A stretch of DNA of 64,000 nt, taken from positions 186,001-250,000 of the forward strand of contig NZ_JAAIYA010000002.1 of the NCBI RefSeq assembly GCF_010894405.1, given 5' to 3'. Shown here piece by piece: positions 28,419 to 36,887 of this stretch. The position numbers were made by a program, and so were the translations under genes. Source of the DNA: Pyxidicoccus caerfyrddinensis. Lineage in GTDB: Bacteria > Myxococcota > Myxococcia > Myxococcales > Myxococcaceae. Numbering within the stretch: the stretch's first letter is position 1; each line of letters begins with the position of its first letter. The notes under the pieces were generated by a model. It searched no databases. It worked only from the letters and a program-made list of their open reading frames with translations, and had not been told where the DNA came from.

Positions 28419-29456
28419 ATGCCGGACTGGAATGACCTGCGGTACTTCCTGGCCATCTCGCGCGAGGGGACGCTCGCGGCGGCGTCTCGGGCGCTGAAGG
28501 TGGATGCGACGACGGTGGGGCGCCGGCTGACGGTGCTCGAGGAGGAGCTGGGGACGCGGCTGTTCGACCGCACGCCGGGGCGGCTCGTGCTGACGGCGGC
28601 AGGGCAGGGCATCCGCGGCACGGTGGAGGAGATGGAGGCGTCGGTGCTCGCGGTGGAGCGCCGGGCGGGCGGAGAGGACGCGCGGCTGGAGGGCGTGGTG
28701 CGGGTGACGACGACGGAGGCGTTCGCCGTGAATCACCTGCTGCCGCGCTTCGGCGTGTTTCGCGAGCGGCATCCGGGCATCGAGGTGCAGTTCCTCACGG
28801 ACTATGGCGCGCTGGACCTGGCGCGGCGCGAGGCGGACCTGGCGGTGCGGCTGACGCGGCCGAAGGAGGCTTCGCTGGTGGCTCGCAAGGTGGGGGAGAT
28901 TGCGATTTCCCTCTACGCGTCGGAGGGGTACCTCGCGCGGCGCGGGCTGCCGGACCCGGCGGTGGGCTTCGCGGGGCATGACGTCATCGGGTACGTGGAC
29001 GCGGCGGCGAAGTGGCCGGAGGCGCGGTGGATGGGCGAGGTGGCCACGTCCGCGCGGGTGGTGGTGCGGTGCAACTCATTGCTGTCGGTGGTGGCCGCCG
29101 CGGGCGCGGGCGTGGGGCTGGGGTTGATGCCGTGCTTCCAGGGGGACACGGCGCCGGGGTTGCGGCGGCTGCTGCCTCCGGTGGCGGCGTTGAAGCGGGA
29201 CATCTGGCTGGTGGTGCATCCGGACCTGCAGCAGAGCGCCCGGGTGCGGGCGGTGATGGACTTTCTTTCGGAGGTCATCCAGCGGGACCGGCCGTTGCTG
29301 GCGGGCGGTGGATTGGCTTCGGAGTGGAGTGGTGAGGTGGGGTCGGTCGGTGGGGCGGATGCGCGGAAGACGCCGGCCGGGGCGGTGAAGCGTGGGAAGG
29401 CGGCGTCGCGTGCTCGAGCGGGACAGGCGCGGCGAGGGAAGGCGCGGACGTCATGA
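28419..29456 (+). CDS. LysR-family transcriptional regulator with a basic C-terminal tail
   Basis: A 345-residue protein started at 28419 (MPDWNDLRYFLAI); upstream ATGs at 28347 and 28368 would read through the palindrome. The winged helix-turn-helix has GTLAAASRALKVDATTVGRR, the variant of the subgroup that binds as LTTRs with 'DATTVGRR' recognition helices. The effector domain ends near residue 300; the last 40 residues are a Lys/Arg/Ala-rich extension (AVKRGKAASRARAGQARRGK), which may be a non-specific DNA-binding tail. It overlaps the transporter gene by 4 bases and likely controls it. Confidence 0.85.
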   Translation: MPDWNDLRYFLAISREGTLAAASRALKVDATTVGRRLTVLEEELGTRLFDRTPGRLVLTAAGQGIRGTVEEMEASVLAVERRAGGEDARLEGVVRVTTTEAFAVNHLLPRFGVFRERHPGIEVQFLTDYGALDLARREADLAVRLTRPKEASLVARKVGEIAISLYASEGYLARRGLPDPAVGFAGHDVIGYVDAAAKWPEARWMGEVATSARVVVRCNSLLSVVAAAGAGVGLGLMPCFQGDTAPGLRRLLPPVAALKRDIWLVVHPDLQQSARVRAVMDFLSEVIQRDRPLLAGGGLASEWSGEVGSVGGADARKTPAGAVKRGKAASRARAGQARRGKARTS

Positions 29457-30358
29457 GTGCGGTCATCGGGTTGCTGGGGACGTGCCTGCTGCTGGGGGTG
29501 CTGGCCCGGCGCAGCGGCAAGTTCGCCGAGGGCGCGGCGGGCGCGTTCAACACCTTCATCCTGTACGTGGCGCTGCCGGCGCTGGTGCTGCGGGTGATGC
29601 ACCGGCTGGAGTTCGTGCCGGAGCTCATCGTGGCCGCGGTGGTGCCGTGGCTGTACTACCTGGCGGCGGGCCCGTTCTTCCGGCTGCTGGGGCCACGGCT
29701 GGGGCTGTCACGGCAGTCGGTGATGGCGCTGGTGCTGACGGCGGGGCTGGGCAACACGGCCTTCGTCGGCCTGCCCATGGCGGAGGCGCTGCTGGGGCAG
29801 GGTGGCTTGGCGGTGGCGGTGGTGGCGGACCAGCTCGGCTCGTTCCTCGTGCTGTCCACGCTGGCGACGCTGGCCGCGACGCGAGCGAGCGCGGAGAAGG
29901 AGTTGCCGTGGAGTGAGCTGGCGCGGAAGGTGGCGACGTTTCCGCCGTTCCTCGCGCTGGTGGTGTCGCTGGCGCTGCGGCCGTGGGGCTTTCCCGTCTG
30001 GGTGGACACGGTGCTGGAGCGGCTGGGTGCGCTGCTCACGCCGCTGGCGCTGTTCTCGGTGGGGTTGCAGCTGCGGCTGACGGGCGTGAGCCACCGGCTT
30101 CCGGCGCTGGCACTGGGGCTGTCCTACAAGTTGTTCCTGGTGCCGGGACTGGTGGCGCTGGGACTGCTGGCGATGCCGGGGCTGGCGCCGGTGGTGGTGC
30201 AGGCGACGGTGCTCCAGGCGGCGATGGCGCCCATGGTGAGCGCGGCCATCCTCGCCGCCGAGCACAAGCTGGATCCGGAGCTGGCCGTGCTGATGGTCGG
30301 CGTGGGGATTCCGCTGTCCTTCGCCACCGCGCCGTTGATGCTCTGGCTCGTTCGCTGA
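29453..30358 (+). CDS. AEC-family transporter (auxin efflux carrier type)
   Basis: A 301-residue protein with about 8-10 hydrophobic helices. Family landmarks are the N-terminal GVLARRSGKFAEGAAGAFNTF with FILYVALPALVLR and the central GLGNTAFVGLPMAEAL. Members of the bile acid/auxin carrier superfamily export organic acids or small amphiphiles; the substrate is unknown. It is translationally coupled to the LysR gene (ATGA overlap), so regulator and transporter form one operon. Confidence 0.85.
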   Translation: MSAVIGLLGTCLLLGVLARRSGKFAEGAAGAFNTFILYVALPALVLRVMHRLEFVPELIVAAVVPWLYYLAAGPFFRLLGPRLGLSRQSVMALVLTAGLGNTAFVGLPMAEALLGQGGLAVAVVADQLGSFLVLSTLATLAATRASAEKELPWSELARKVATFPPFLALVVSLALRPWGFPVWVDTVLERLGALLTPLALFSVGLQLRLTGVSHRLPALALGLSYKLFLVPGLVALGLLAMPGLAPVVVQATVLQAAMAPMVSAAILAAEHKLDPELAVLMVGVGIPLSFATAPLMLWLVR

Positions 30359-30490
30359 GCCCCTGAAACGCGCGCTGCCCGACACTCCGCCGCGAGCCCC
30401 AGAGCAACCGCTGAGCCTGTCCGCCTGCCCTGCATCCGGGCACGCGGCCGTACCGCTGTCGTGCAGGCTCCGTCCTCCTATCTTTTGCGC

Positions 30491-31345
30491 ATGGCTGAGC
30501 AACCACCGAAGGCCTCGGGAGCACCCGGGGGGGACCCGCGGCGGATGGAGGTCCGGCGACCTGTCGCCGAGCTGGGCGCACGCGCCTACGCCATCCAGTT
30601 ACTCTCTGATGCCGGCATTCCATTTCTCGTCGGCGGTGCGTACGCGTTCGCGCACTACACCGGCATCTACCGCGACACCAAGGACCTGGACCTCTTCATC
30701 CGCAAGGTCGACGCAGACCGCGCCCTCGAGCTGCTCGCGCAGAATGAGTGGCGCACCGAGAGCAACGTCCACGGCTGGCTCCACAAGGCCTTCTGGGACG
30801 ACTACCTCGTCGACATCATCTTCGCCTCCGGCAACGGCCTCACCGTCGTCGACGACGGCTGGTTCGAGCACGCCGTCTGCGCCCAGCTCCTCGGCTGTGC
30901 GTGCAAGGTGCCTCCAGCGGAGGAAATCTTCTGGAGCAAGGCCTTCGTCCTGGAGCGCGAGCGCTTTGACGGCCACGAGCTCACCCACCTCCTCGTGAAG
31001 GCGGGCGCGAACTTCGACTGGCCGCGGCTCCTCAAGCGCTTCGACCGGTACTGGGAGGTGCTCCTCTCGCACCTCATGCTCTTCCGCTTCGCCTACCCCG
31101 CGGACCGCGCCATCGTCCCCGAGTGGCTGATGCAGGAGCTGCTGTCCCGCGCCAGCGGCTCGGTGCAGGAGGGCAACTGGGAGCGGAAGCTCTGCCGCGG
31201 CCGGCTGCTGTCCCACGTCCAGTACCAGGTCGACCTCAACGAGTGGGGCTACGAGGACGGCCGCACCTGGGATGAAAAGGACCGCGAGCGCGGCGACGAG
31301 GTGCTCGCCACGGGGCATGCCAGCAGCATCCACGGGCCTCACTGA
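30491..31345 (+). CDS. Nucleotidyltransferase-fold protein
   Basis: A 284-residue protein. The N-terminal part has the minimal nucleotidyltransferase signature: a hydrophobic strand with Gly-Gly (FLVGGAYAFAHY) followed by RDTKDLDLFIRK with the Asp-x-Asp metal pair, and a later strand YLVDIIFASG that may supply the third acidic residue. The helical C-terminal half is unassigned. The upstream frame from 30461 lacks a ribosome site, so 30491 was used. Members include toxins/antitoxins and antibiotic-modifying enzymes; there is no partner gene here, so the role is open. Confidence 0.7.
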   Translation: MAEQPPKASGAPGGDPRRMEVRRPVAELGARAYAIQLLSDAGIPFLVGGAYAFAHYTGIYRDTKDLDLFIRKVDADRALELLAQNEWRTESNVHGWLHKAFWDDYLVDIIFASGNGLTVVDDGWFEHAVCAQLLGCACKVPPAEEIFWSKAFVLERERFDGHELTHLLVKAGANFDWPRLLKRFDRYWEVLLSHLMLFRFAYPADRAIVPEWLMQELLSRASGSVQEGNWERKLCRGRLLSHVQYQVDLNEWGYEDGRTWDEKDRERGDEVLATGHASSIHGPH

Positions 31346-31380
31346 GGCACGCGGGGCACGGCACTCGCGGTGAAAGAGAA

Positions 31381-31400
31381 GGGGGCCCCACGGGGCCCCC
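31381..31400. terminator. GC hairpin between convergent genes
   Basis: GGGGGCCCC-AC-GGGGCCCCC is a perfect 20-base hairpin between the nucleotidyltransferase gene and the zinc-ribbon gene. It lacks a U-tract on either strand; a bidirectional terminator or mRNA-end stabiliser is inferred. Confidence 0.5.
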
Positions 31401-31465
31401 GGTTGAAGCAGCGGAGGGTGGCGGGGCAGGACTGCCTCCGCGCCACCCGAGAAGGATGTCGAGCG

Positions 31466-31675
31466 CTACGCCTGCGCCGTCGTGGCGAAGGACAGCTCCA
31501 CGCTGTTGTCGTGCACGCGCATGCTCGGCTTGGACAGCCAGTGACACTGCGGGCAGTAGCTGTGCGCGCCCGCCTGTGAGGCGCGCACAGTCACTTCGCC
31601 GCCGCAGAGCACGCAGCCGTCGGGAAGCACGAATTCGGCGAACCGGTCGCCGTTGCTGCTCTCGAAGTGAGTCAT
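31466..31675 (-). CDS. Small zinc-ribbon protein
   Basis: A 69-residue protein with two CxxC knuckles: GCVLCGGEV and YCPQCHW, spaced 19 residues apart, a classic zinc ribbon. There are no membrane segments. The C-terminus is strand-rich and polar. It is probably a nucleic-acid or protein-binding accessory. The 242-base stretch from 31676 to 31917 between this gene and the next plus-strand gene shows no other gene and likely carries both promoters. Confidence 0.7.
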   Translation of the reverse strand: MTHFESSNGDRFAEFVLPDGCVLCGGEVTVRASQAGAHSYCPQCHWLSKPSMRVHDNSVELSFATTAQA

Positions 31676-31917
31676 GCCTTTGAGTTAACGCAGGATTCGC
31701 GCCGCACAAGGCGACCCGGGGTTGTAGCCCGGGACGTACACCCGCGCCCGCTTCCACGGCGCCTCGGCATGGCAGGCGGCCAACCGGGCCCTCCTGCATT
31801 CCTTACCGTCCCCACGGGGAGTGATGACTCCCCGACACCGCAACCCGGAGTCCTTACGACGCGGGGCTGGCACGGGGATTTCAAGGGCGGAGGGGCATGG
31901 ATGTGGGAGGGGATGGC

Positions 31918-32121
31918 ATGGGCGAGGTGGGACAGGTGGAGCTTCTTCACGACCGGAGAGGCTGGGGCGTGGATGTGCTGATGCGCGATGGGGCCGTCCG
32001 GCGCTACCGCTATGGCAGCGAGGCCCAGGCCCGCTACTTCGCGGCGGTGTTCGCCCTGGGGCCGAGGGTGCTGCCCCCCGTGACGGCCGTGCGCCGCAAG
32101 CGCACCCGGCGGGCAGCCTGA
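31918..32121 (+). CDS. Small basic protein of unknown function
   Basis: A 67-residue protein. The ATG at 31918 has GGAGG at 7 bases; an in-frame ATG at 31897 has its purine run only 3 bases away and was not chosen. The middle (VELLHDRRGWGVDVLMRDG, RRYRYGSE) suggests a small beta sheet; the end is Arg/Lys-rich. No family is recognised. Confidence 0.5.
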   Translation: MGEVGQVELLHDRRGWGVDVLMRDGAVRRYRYGSEAQARYFAAVFALGPRVLPPVTAVRRKRTRRAA

Positions 32122-32181
32122 GGCCTCGGGCCTCCGCTTCCCTCTACCCTTGCGGGCCACTTTCGGAGAGGCTTTCGCACC

Positions 32182-32472
32182 ATGAGCGACGCACCCAAGC
32201 CCTTCCTCCACCGTCCCAACCGCCAGCACATCACCAAGGAGCCGGACCCCGCGGGCCGCTGGTCCACGCAGTTCCCGGACATGATTGGCTACACCAGCCA
32301 GGGCGGCGGCAAGGTGCCGGCGGACTTCGGCTGGAACACCAACCCCAAGCAGTGGCAGGAGGAGATGACGCCGGAGACGCTCGCCGCGCGCTACGCCGAG
32401 CTCCGCGTCACGCCGCCGAAGCCGCTGGCCCCGGCGCTGCCCGCTCCGTCCGCCGACGCCGCGAAGAAGTAG
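32182..32472 (+). CDS. Conserved-looking hypothetical protein
   Basis: A 96-residue soluble protein rich in Pro, Trp and Gly (FPDMIGYTSQGGGKVPADF, GWNTNPKQWQEE), ending in a Pro/Ala tail and Lys-Lys. There is no signal, Cys or known motif. The codon pattern suits a real gene. It is convergent with the gene on the minus strand, 6 bases away. Confidence 0.55.
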   Translation: MSDAPKPFLHRPNRQHITKEPDPAGRWSTQFPDMIGYTSQGGGKVPADFGWNTNPKQWQEEMTPETLAARYAELRVTPPKPLAPALPAPSADAAKK

Positions 32473-32478
32473 TCCGCT

Positions 32479-33669
32479 TCAGCTGAACGGCAGGGCCGCG
32501 AGCCGCTCCCGGAAGAGCGCGAGCAGCTCCCGCGTCCCTGCCTCGTCCAGGCCCTCGGTGGTCTGCTGGCGCGCCTTGCGCAGGAAGACGTCGAAGGCGC
32601 CCACGCGCCCCTGGAGCGCGCCCGCCGCGTCCACCGCGTCCACCACCGCGCGCGCCGCGCCTGGCGAGCCGAGAGACAGGTGCATCTCCCCCTGCTCCAG
32701 CTTCACCCCACACGCCGCCCACACCGCGCGGTCGTGCACGATGAGCCACGTGCGCGTCACCTCCTCCATGTGCCCCTCCAGGGCCACGAGGAAGGGCTCC
32801 ACCAGCGCCGGCAGCGCGTCCTGCTCCAGCTCCGCGCTGGAGGCCGTCTCCAGCAGGCGCGCGCGCAGCTCCAGAATCTGGCGCTTCTGCGGCGTGCGCA
32901 GCGCCACCGAGGCGGGCAGCGAGACGAAGGAGGACAGGCTCTCCGCCACCTGCTTCGCCAGCGCGGGGCGCGCGCGGGCCTCCGCCTTCGCGGCGCGCTC
33001 CAGCCTTCCTTGCAGGGAGCGGCGCAGGTCCGCCGCCGCCGCGCGCAGGGCGGCCCGCGCGGCCACCTGGTGCGTGTAGCCGGGCACCACGTCCTCGCGG
33101 CGCACGTCCTCGAAGGTCGCCGCGGTGAGGTATACGAGGTCGCCGATGCGCACGCTGAAGTCGGCGCGGGAGGCCTGCAGCTCGGCCATCAGCGTCCAGC
33201 GGTCGCTCACCACCTCGGGGCGGCGCATCTGCAGGCCCAGCTCACCCACGCGCTTCGCCAGCAGCGCGGCGATGGAGTGCAGCACCGCCTCCACCTCCTG
33301 CGCCAGCCGCTCGTCCGAGCTGGCGGGCGGAGGGGCCCAGCCCTCGCTCGCGCCGGCCGGGCGCGAGGGCGGGGGGAACTCCTTGTGGATGGCGGCGACG
33401 AGCTGATTGACGCCCACCAGCGTGTCGCCGATGGCGGGCGCCATCGTCTCCCACAGCGACAGGTCCGCGCCGCCGTCCGGCTCCACCGACGTCGGCTCGT
33501 ACTTCGCGATGCTCAGGTGTCCCAGCCGGTCGATGGCCACGGCGGCCGCGCGGTGCACGCGCTCCAGCCGGTCCGCGAGGTGACGGTCTGTGAGGGACTC
33601 CAGCAGCGCCTCCAGCCGCGAGGGCAGGGCGTCCTGGGGAGGTCGGGACTTGGGCGTCGGCGCGGGCAT
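32479..33669 (-). CDS. Helical protein of unknown function
   Basis: A 396-residue protein predicted by eye to be almost entirely alpha-helical, with Ala/Leu/Arg-rich heptad-like runs (RAALRAAAADLRRSLQGRL, AERLAALPF type ends) and no membrane segment, signal peptide or catalytic motif. A Pro-rich interruption at about residues 100-115 divides it into two helical bundles. It is divergent from the macroglobulin-like gene at 33792 across a 122-base promoter region. Function unknown. Confidence 0.6.
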   Translation of the reverse strand: MPAPTPKSRPPQDALPSRLEALLESLTDRHLADRLERVHRAAAVAIDRLGHLSIAKYEPTSVEPDGGADLSLWETMAPAIGDTLVGVNQLVAAIHKEFPPPSRPAGASEGWAPPPASSDERLAQEVEAVLHSIAALLAKRVGELGLQMRRPEVVSDRWTLMAELQASRADFSVRIGDLVYLTAATFEDVRREDVVPGYTHQVAARAALRAAAADLRRSLQGRLERAAKAEARARPALAKQVAESLSSFVSLPASVALRTPQKRQILELRARLLETASSAELEQDALPALVEPFLVALEGHMEEVTRTWLIVHDRAVWAACGVKLEQGEMHLSLGSPGAARAVVDAVDAAGALQGRVGAFDVFLRKARQQTTEGLDEAGTRELLALFRERLAALPFS

Positions 33670-33791
33670 GGTGGGGTGGGGAGACAGCAGGCAGGTGCGG
33701 CACCCTAGCGCAGTGCCACCGGAGCGCGAAAAGAGGGGGGCTCGGCAGAGCGTGTGTTTCCCGGCATAGAGTGCGGGGCAGGGGAGGATGC

Positions 33792-36700
33792 ATGACGCAA
33801 CGTTTCCGAGGCCGGCTCCCGTTGTTCATCGGGGGGCTCGCCGGTCTGGCTGCCGGGGGCTTTTTGACCCTGCTCTCGTTCGAGGTCTGCCTGTCCTCCT
33901 ACCTGCTGCACGGCGTGCCCATGCCGTACTGCCCGGACGGGCAGATGCGGCAGACAGTGCGCGTGAGCGCGGACGGGCTGTCTCGCGGGGCGACGGGCCA
34001 GGTGTCCGTCGTGGCGGAGGCGCACGCGCCCAGTCCTCGCTACAGCGGCATGATGGACGTGCCGGTGCTGCGCGGCTCCGCCGAGCTGTTCCTCGTGGAC
34101 GCGGACGGCAAGGAGACGCCGCTGCCGCCGGACAAGGAGCACGGCTGGAAGCGGGAGGGCTACGGGCCGCTGGTGACGCGCGTGGCGCTGCCGCAGGTGC
34201 CGGACGGTGACTACCGGCTGCGCGCCCGCGTCACCACGCCGCTGGGCACGGACCTGGTGGACGCGGCGCTACCTTTATATGCGCCCGCGCGCGTGCACGT
34301 GCTGACGGACCGGCCGCTGTACGAGCCCGGCAACGAGGTGCGCTTCCGCGCGGTGGCGCTGCGCGCGAAGGACCTGTCGCCGCTGGACGGCCGGCCCGGG
34401 ACGTGGACGCTGACGGACCCGTCCGGCGAGGTGGTGTTGGAGGAGCGCGCGCCCGCGGGCCCCTGGGGCGTGGTGGCCGGCAGCTTCCCGTTGGACAGGG
34501 GCGCCGCCACCGGGACGTGGACGGTGAGCTGGGTGAGCAACGGCACCCCGGCGCAGGCGCACTTCAAGGTGGAGCCCTTCACCCTGCCGCGCTTCCGCGT
34601 GGAGGCGAGCAGCCCGCGCCCCTTCTGGCGTGCCGGCGACGCGCCGGAGGTGGAGGGGCAGGTGGTCTACTCCTCGGGTGCGCCGGTGGCGGACGCCGAG
34701 GTGGAGCTGGACTGGGACGCGTCGGGGGCCTGGCCGCCGCCGGTGGGCTGGCTCGACGGCGGGCTGCCCCAGCATGCGCGCACCGACGCCGCGGGGCGCT
34801 TCCGGGTGACACTGCCGCGCGTGCCCGCGGACCTGCGTGGCAACGCGCGACTGAGCGCGAGCGTGGCGGCGAAGGACGCGGCGGGAGACCGGGTGCAGGG
34901 CGCGGTGTCGCTGCTGCTGGCCGAGGACGCCATCGCCGTGTCCGCCGTGACGGAGCTGGAGGACGGGCTGGTGGCCGGCTTCAGCAACCGCGTCTACCTG
35001 CGCGCCACCACCGCGGACGGCCGCGTGCTGCCCGGCGCGGAGCTGACGGTGAAGCGCACGTGGGACGCTCGCGACGAGGGCGTGCGCGCGGTGGCGGACG
35101 AGGACGGCGTGGCCGCCTTCCAGCTGGACCCGGGCCCGCCCGTCAACGTGGTGGTGCCGCCCATGCCGGTGCGCCGGCCGCCTCCGCCGCCCTCGGTGGA
35201 GCTGAACGGCCTGAGGGACTTGCTGAACGAGAACACCGAGCCGTCGCTGAAGGACCAGCTCGCGGTGGAGGGCTGGCTGCCGTCGCTCTTCGCGTGCGCG
35301 CGCTTCGTGGAGCCGGACGACGGTGACGCCAGCGTCGCGCTGGGCGTGCGCGTGGGCGCGGGCGGCGCGGTGGTGGACGTGGCGGGCGAGGAGGGCCCGC
35401 TGGCGGCGTGTCTCGCCACGGCGCTGCGCTCGCGCGTACTGCCGCCCGGCCGGGAGCGCGTGCTGGCGATGCAGCTCGAGGTGAGGGACCCGGGCCTGCC
35501 CCGGCTGGAGGTGGAGCTGGAGGAGGCCTTCGGCGAGGGCTCGCACCTGTCGGCCGTGCTGGCCACGGCGGCGAAGGACGCCCGTGCGTGCCTGCCTCGC
35601 GAGCTCGCGGCGGAGGCGCCGCTGCCCGTCGCGCTGAGCTGGCGGCTGGCGAAGACGGGGCCCGAAGTCGCGGCCTCGTGGGTGTCGCTGCCGAAGCAGG
35701 AGGGCGCGCTGCCGGCGTCGGTGCTGCCCTGCATCCAGGAGCGCTTCTCGCGGCTGAGGCTGCCCGTGCAGGGTGCGGATGCGAACCGGGGCGAGGCCCT
35801 GGGCGTGGCGCACCTCACCGCGTATCCGGCGGGCAGCTCGGGCGAGGACGGGCCGGCCCAGGCCACCGTCTTCCCTGGCTACGAGCTGAGCGTGAGCGCG
35901 AAGGTGGAGGGCAAGGCCGCGGGGGAGACGAAGCTGGTGCTGCGCCCGGCGCAGCTGCCGAACACGCGCCTGCGGGCCACGCCGGTGCAGGCGCGCGCGG
36001 GGGACGAGGTGCGCATCGACCTGATGCGCGGCCCCCACTACGTGGGCCAGCTGCCGGAGAAGCTGGTGCTCCAGGCGGGAGCGACGGCGCTGGAGGCGAA
36101 GGTGGACAGGGGCTCGCGCTCGGTGCGCTTCCGGCTGCCCGCGGACTTCGAGGGCTGGGCCGAGGCGCAGTGGGAGGGTGCGGTGGCGCGGGTGTACGTG
36201 CCGCCGCGCGCCCAGCTCTCCGTGGAGGTGTCGCCGGAGAAGCCGGTGTACGCGCCCGGCGAGCTGGCCCGCCTCCAGCTCCGCACGCGGGTGGATGGCA
36301 AGGAAGGCCCGGCCGCGGTGGGTCTCTTCGGCGTGGACGAGACGCTGGCGCAGCTCACGCCGCTGCCAGGGGCGGAGTCGCTGGACTCCGTGCGGCTCGC
36401 GCCGAGCATGGCCTCGTCGGCCTTCGGCGTGCTGGACGGGCAGGCGCTGGCCATGGGGCGCATCCGTGGCTCCAACGCGGCGGCCGCGGCGCTGCTGCGC
36501 GTGAGCGCGGTGCCCCGGCGCGAGGAAGGCGAGCCGGCGGTGTCGGTGAGCGCGGCGATGCCCTTCGATCCGTCCGCGGAGCTGACGGACCCCTTCTACG
36601 CGGTGCTCGCGGAGCTGCACGCGCGGGTGCGGGCGTGGGAGGAGAAGGCGCCCGAGGGCGAGACGCTGGACCCGGAGGACCTCGCGAAGCTGTGGGACGG

Positions 36701-36887
36701 CGCGCTGGAGGGGTGTGAGCAGCGCGGCGAGAAGGTGACGGACGCGTTCGGCCGCCGGCTGCGGCTGTCGCGGCTGCCGCAAGACTTGCTGGCCCTCACC
36801 GACCCACGGGCGGTGGTGACGAGCGGGACGCGGCTGCCGGAGGACGTGGAGAACTGGAACGCGTGGGTCGCCCGGGAGGCGCCATGA
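33792..36887 (+). CDS. Alpha-2-macroglobulin-like protein, N-terminal half
   Basis: The start at 33792 (GGGGAGG 4 bases upstream) gives 1031 residues. An N-terminal hydrophobic segment (LFIGGLAGLAAGGFLTLLSF) anchors it in the inner membrane. The MG2 domain starts near residue 165 (VHVLTDRPLYEPGNEVRFRA), the strongest signature of bacterial macroglobulins, and further macroglobulin-like sandwich domains follow. Between residues about 500 and 690 are two segments resembling AgmX/TonB-C-type modules (SLFACARFVEP..., ALPASVLPCIQERFSRLRLP). Macroglobulins trap proteases in the periplasm. The protein stops before the A2M core domain, which is encoded by the next, overlapping gene. Confidence 0.75.
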   Translation: MTQRFRGRLPLFIGGLAGLAAGGFLTLLSFEVCLSSYLLHGVPMPYCPDGQMRQTVRVSADGLSRGATGQVSVVAEAHAPSPRYSGMMDVPVLRGSAELFLVDADGKETPLPPDKEHGWKREGYGPLVTRVALPQVPDGDYRLRARVTTPLGTDLVDAALPLYAPARVHVLTDRPLYEPGNEVRFRAVALRAKDLSPLDGRPGTWTLTDPSGEVVLEERAPAGPWGVVAGSFPLDRGAATGTWTVSWVSNGTPAQAHFKVEPFTLPRFRVEASSPRPFWRAGDAPEVEGQVVYSSGAPVADAEVELDWDASGAWPPPVGWLDGGLPQHARTDAAGRFRVTLPRVPADLRGNARLSASVAAKDAAGDRVQGAVSLLLAEDAIAVSAVTELEDGLVAGFSNRVYLRATTADGRVLPGAELTVKRTWDARDEGVRAVADEDGVAAFQLDPGPPVNVVVPPMPVRRPPPPPSVELNGLRDLLNENTEPSLKDQLAVEGWLPSLFACARFVEPDDGDASVALGVRVGAGGAVVDVAGEEGPLAACLATALRSRVLPPGRERVLAMQLEVRDPGLPRLEVELEEAFGEGSHLSAVLATAAKDARACLPRELAAEAPLPVALSWRLAKTGPEVAASWVSLPKQEGALPASVLPCIQERFSRLRLPVQGADANRGEALGVAHLTAYPAGSSGEDGPAQATVFPGYELSVSAKVEGKAAGETKLVLRPAQLPNTRLRATPVQARAGDEVRIDLMRGPHYVGQLPEKLVLQAGATALEAKVDRGSRSVRFRLPADFEGWAEAQWEGAVARVYVPPRAQLSVEVSPEKPVYAPGELARLQLRTRVDGKEGPAAVGLFGVDETLAQLTPLPGAESLDSVRLAPSMASSAFGVLDGQALAMGRIRGSNAAAAALLRVSAVPRREEGEPAVSVSAAMPFDPSAELTDPFYAVLAELHARVRAWEEKAPEGETLDPEDLAKLWDGALEGCEQRGEKVTDAFGRRLRLSRLPQDLLALTDPRAVVTSGTRLPEDVENWNAWVAREAP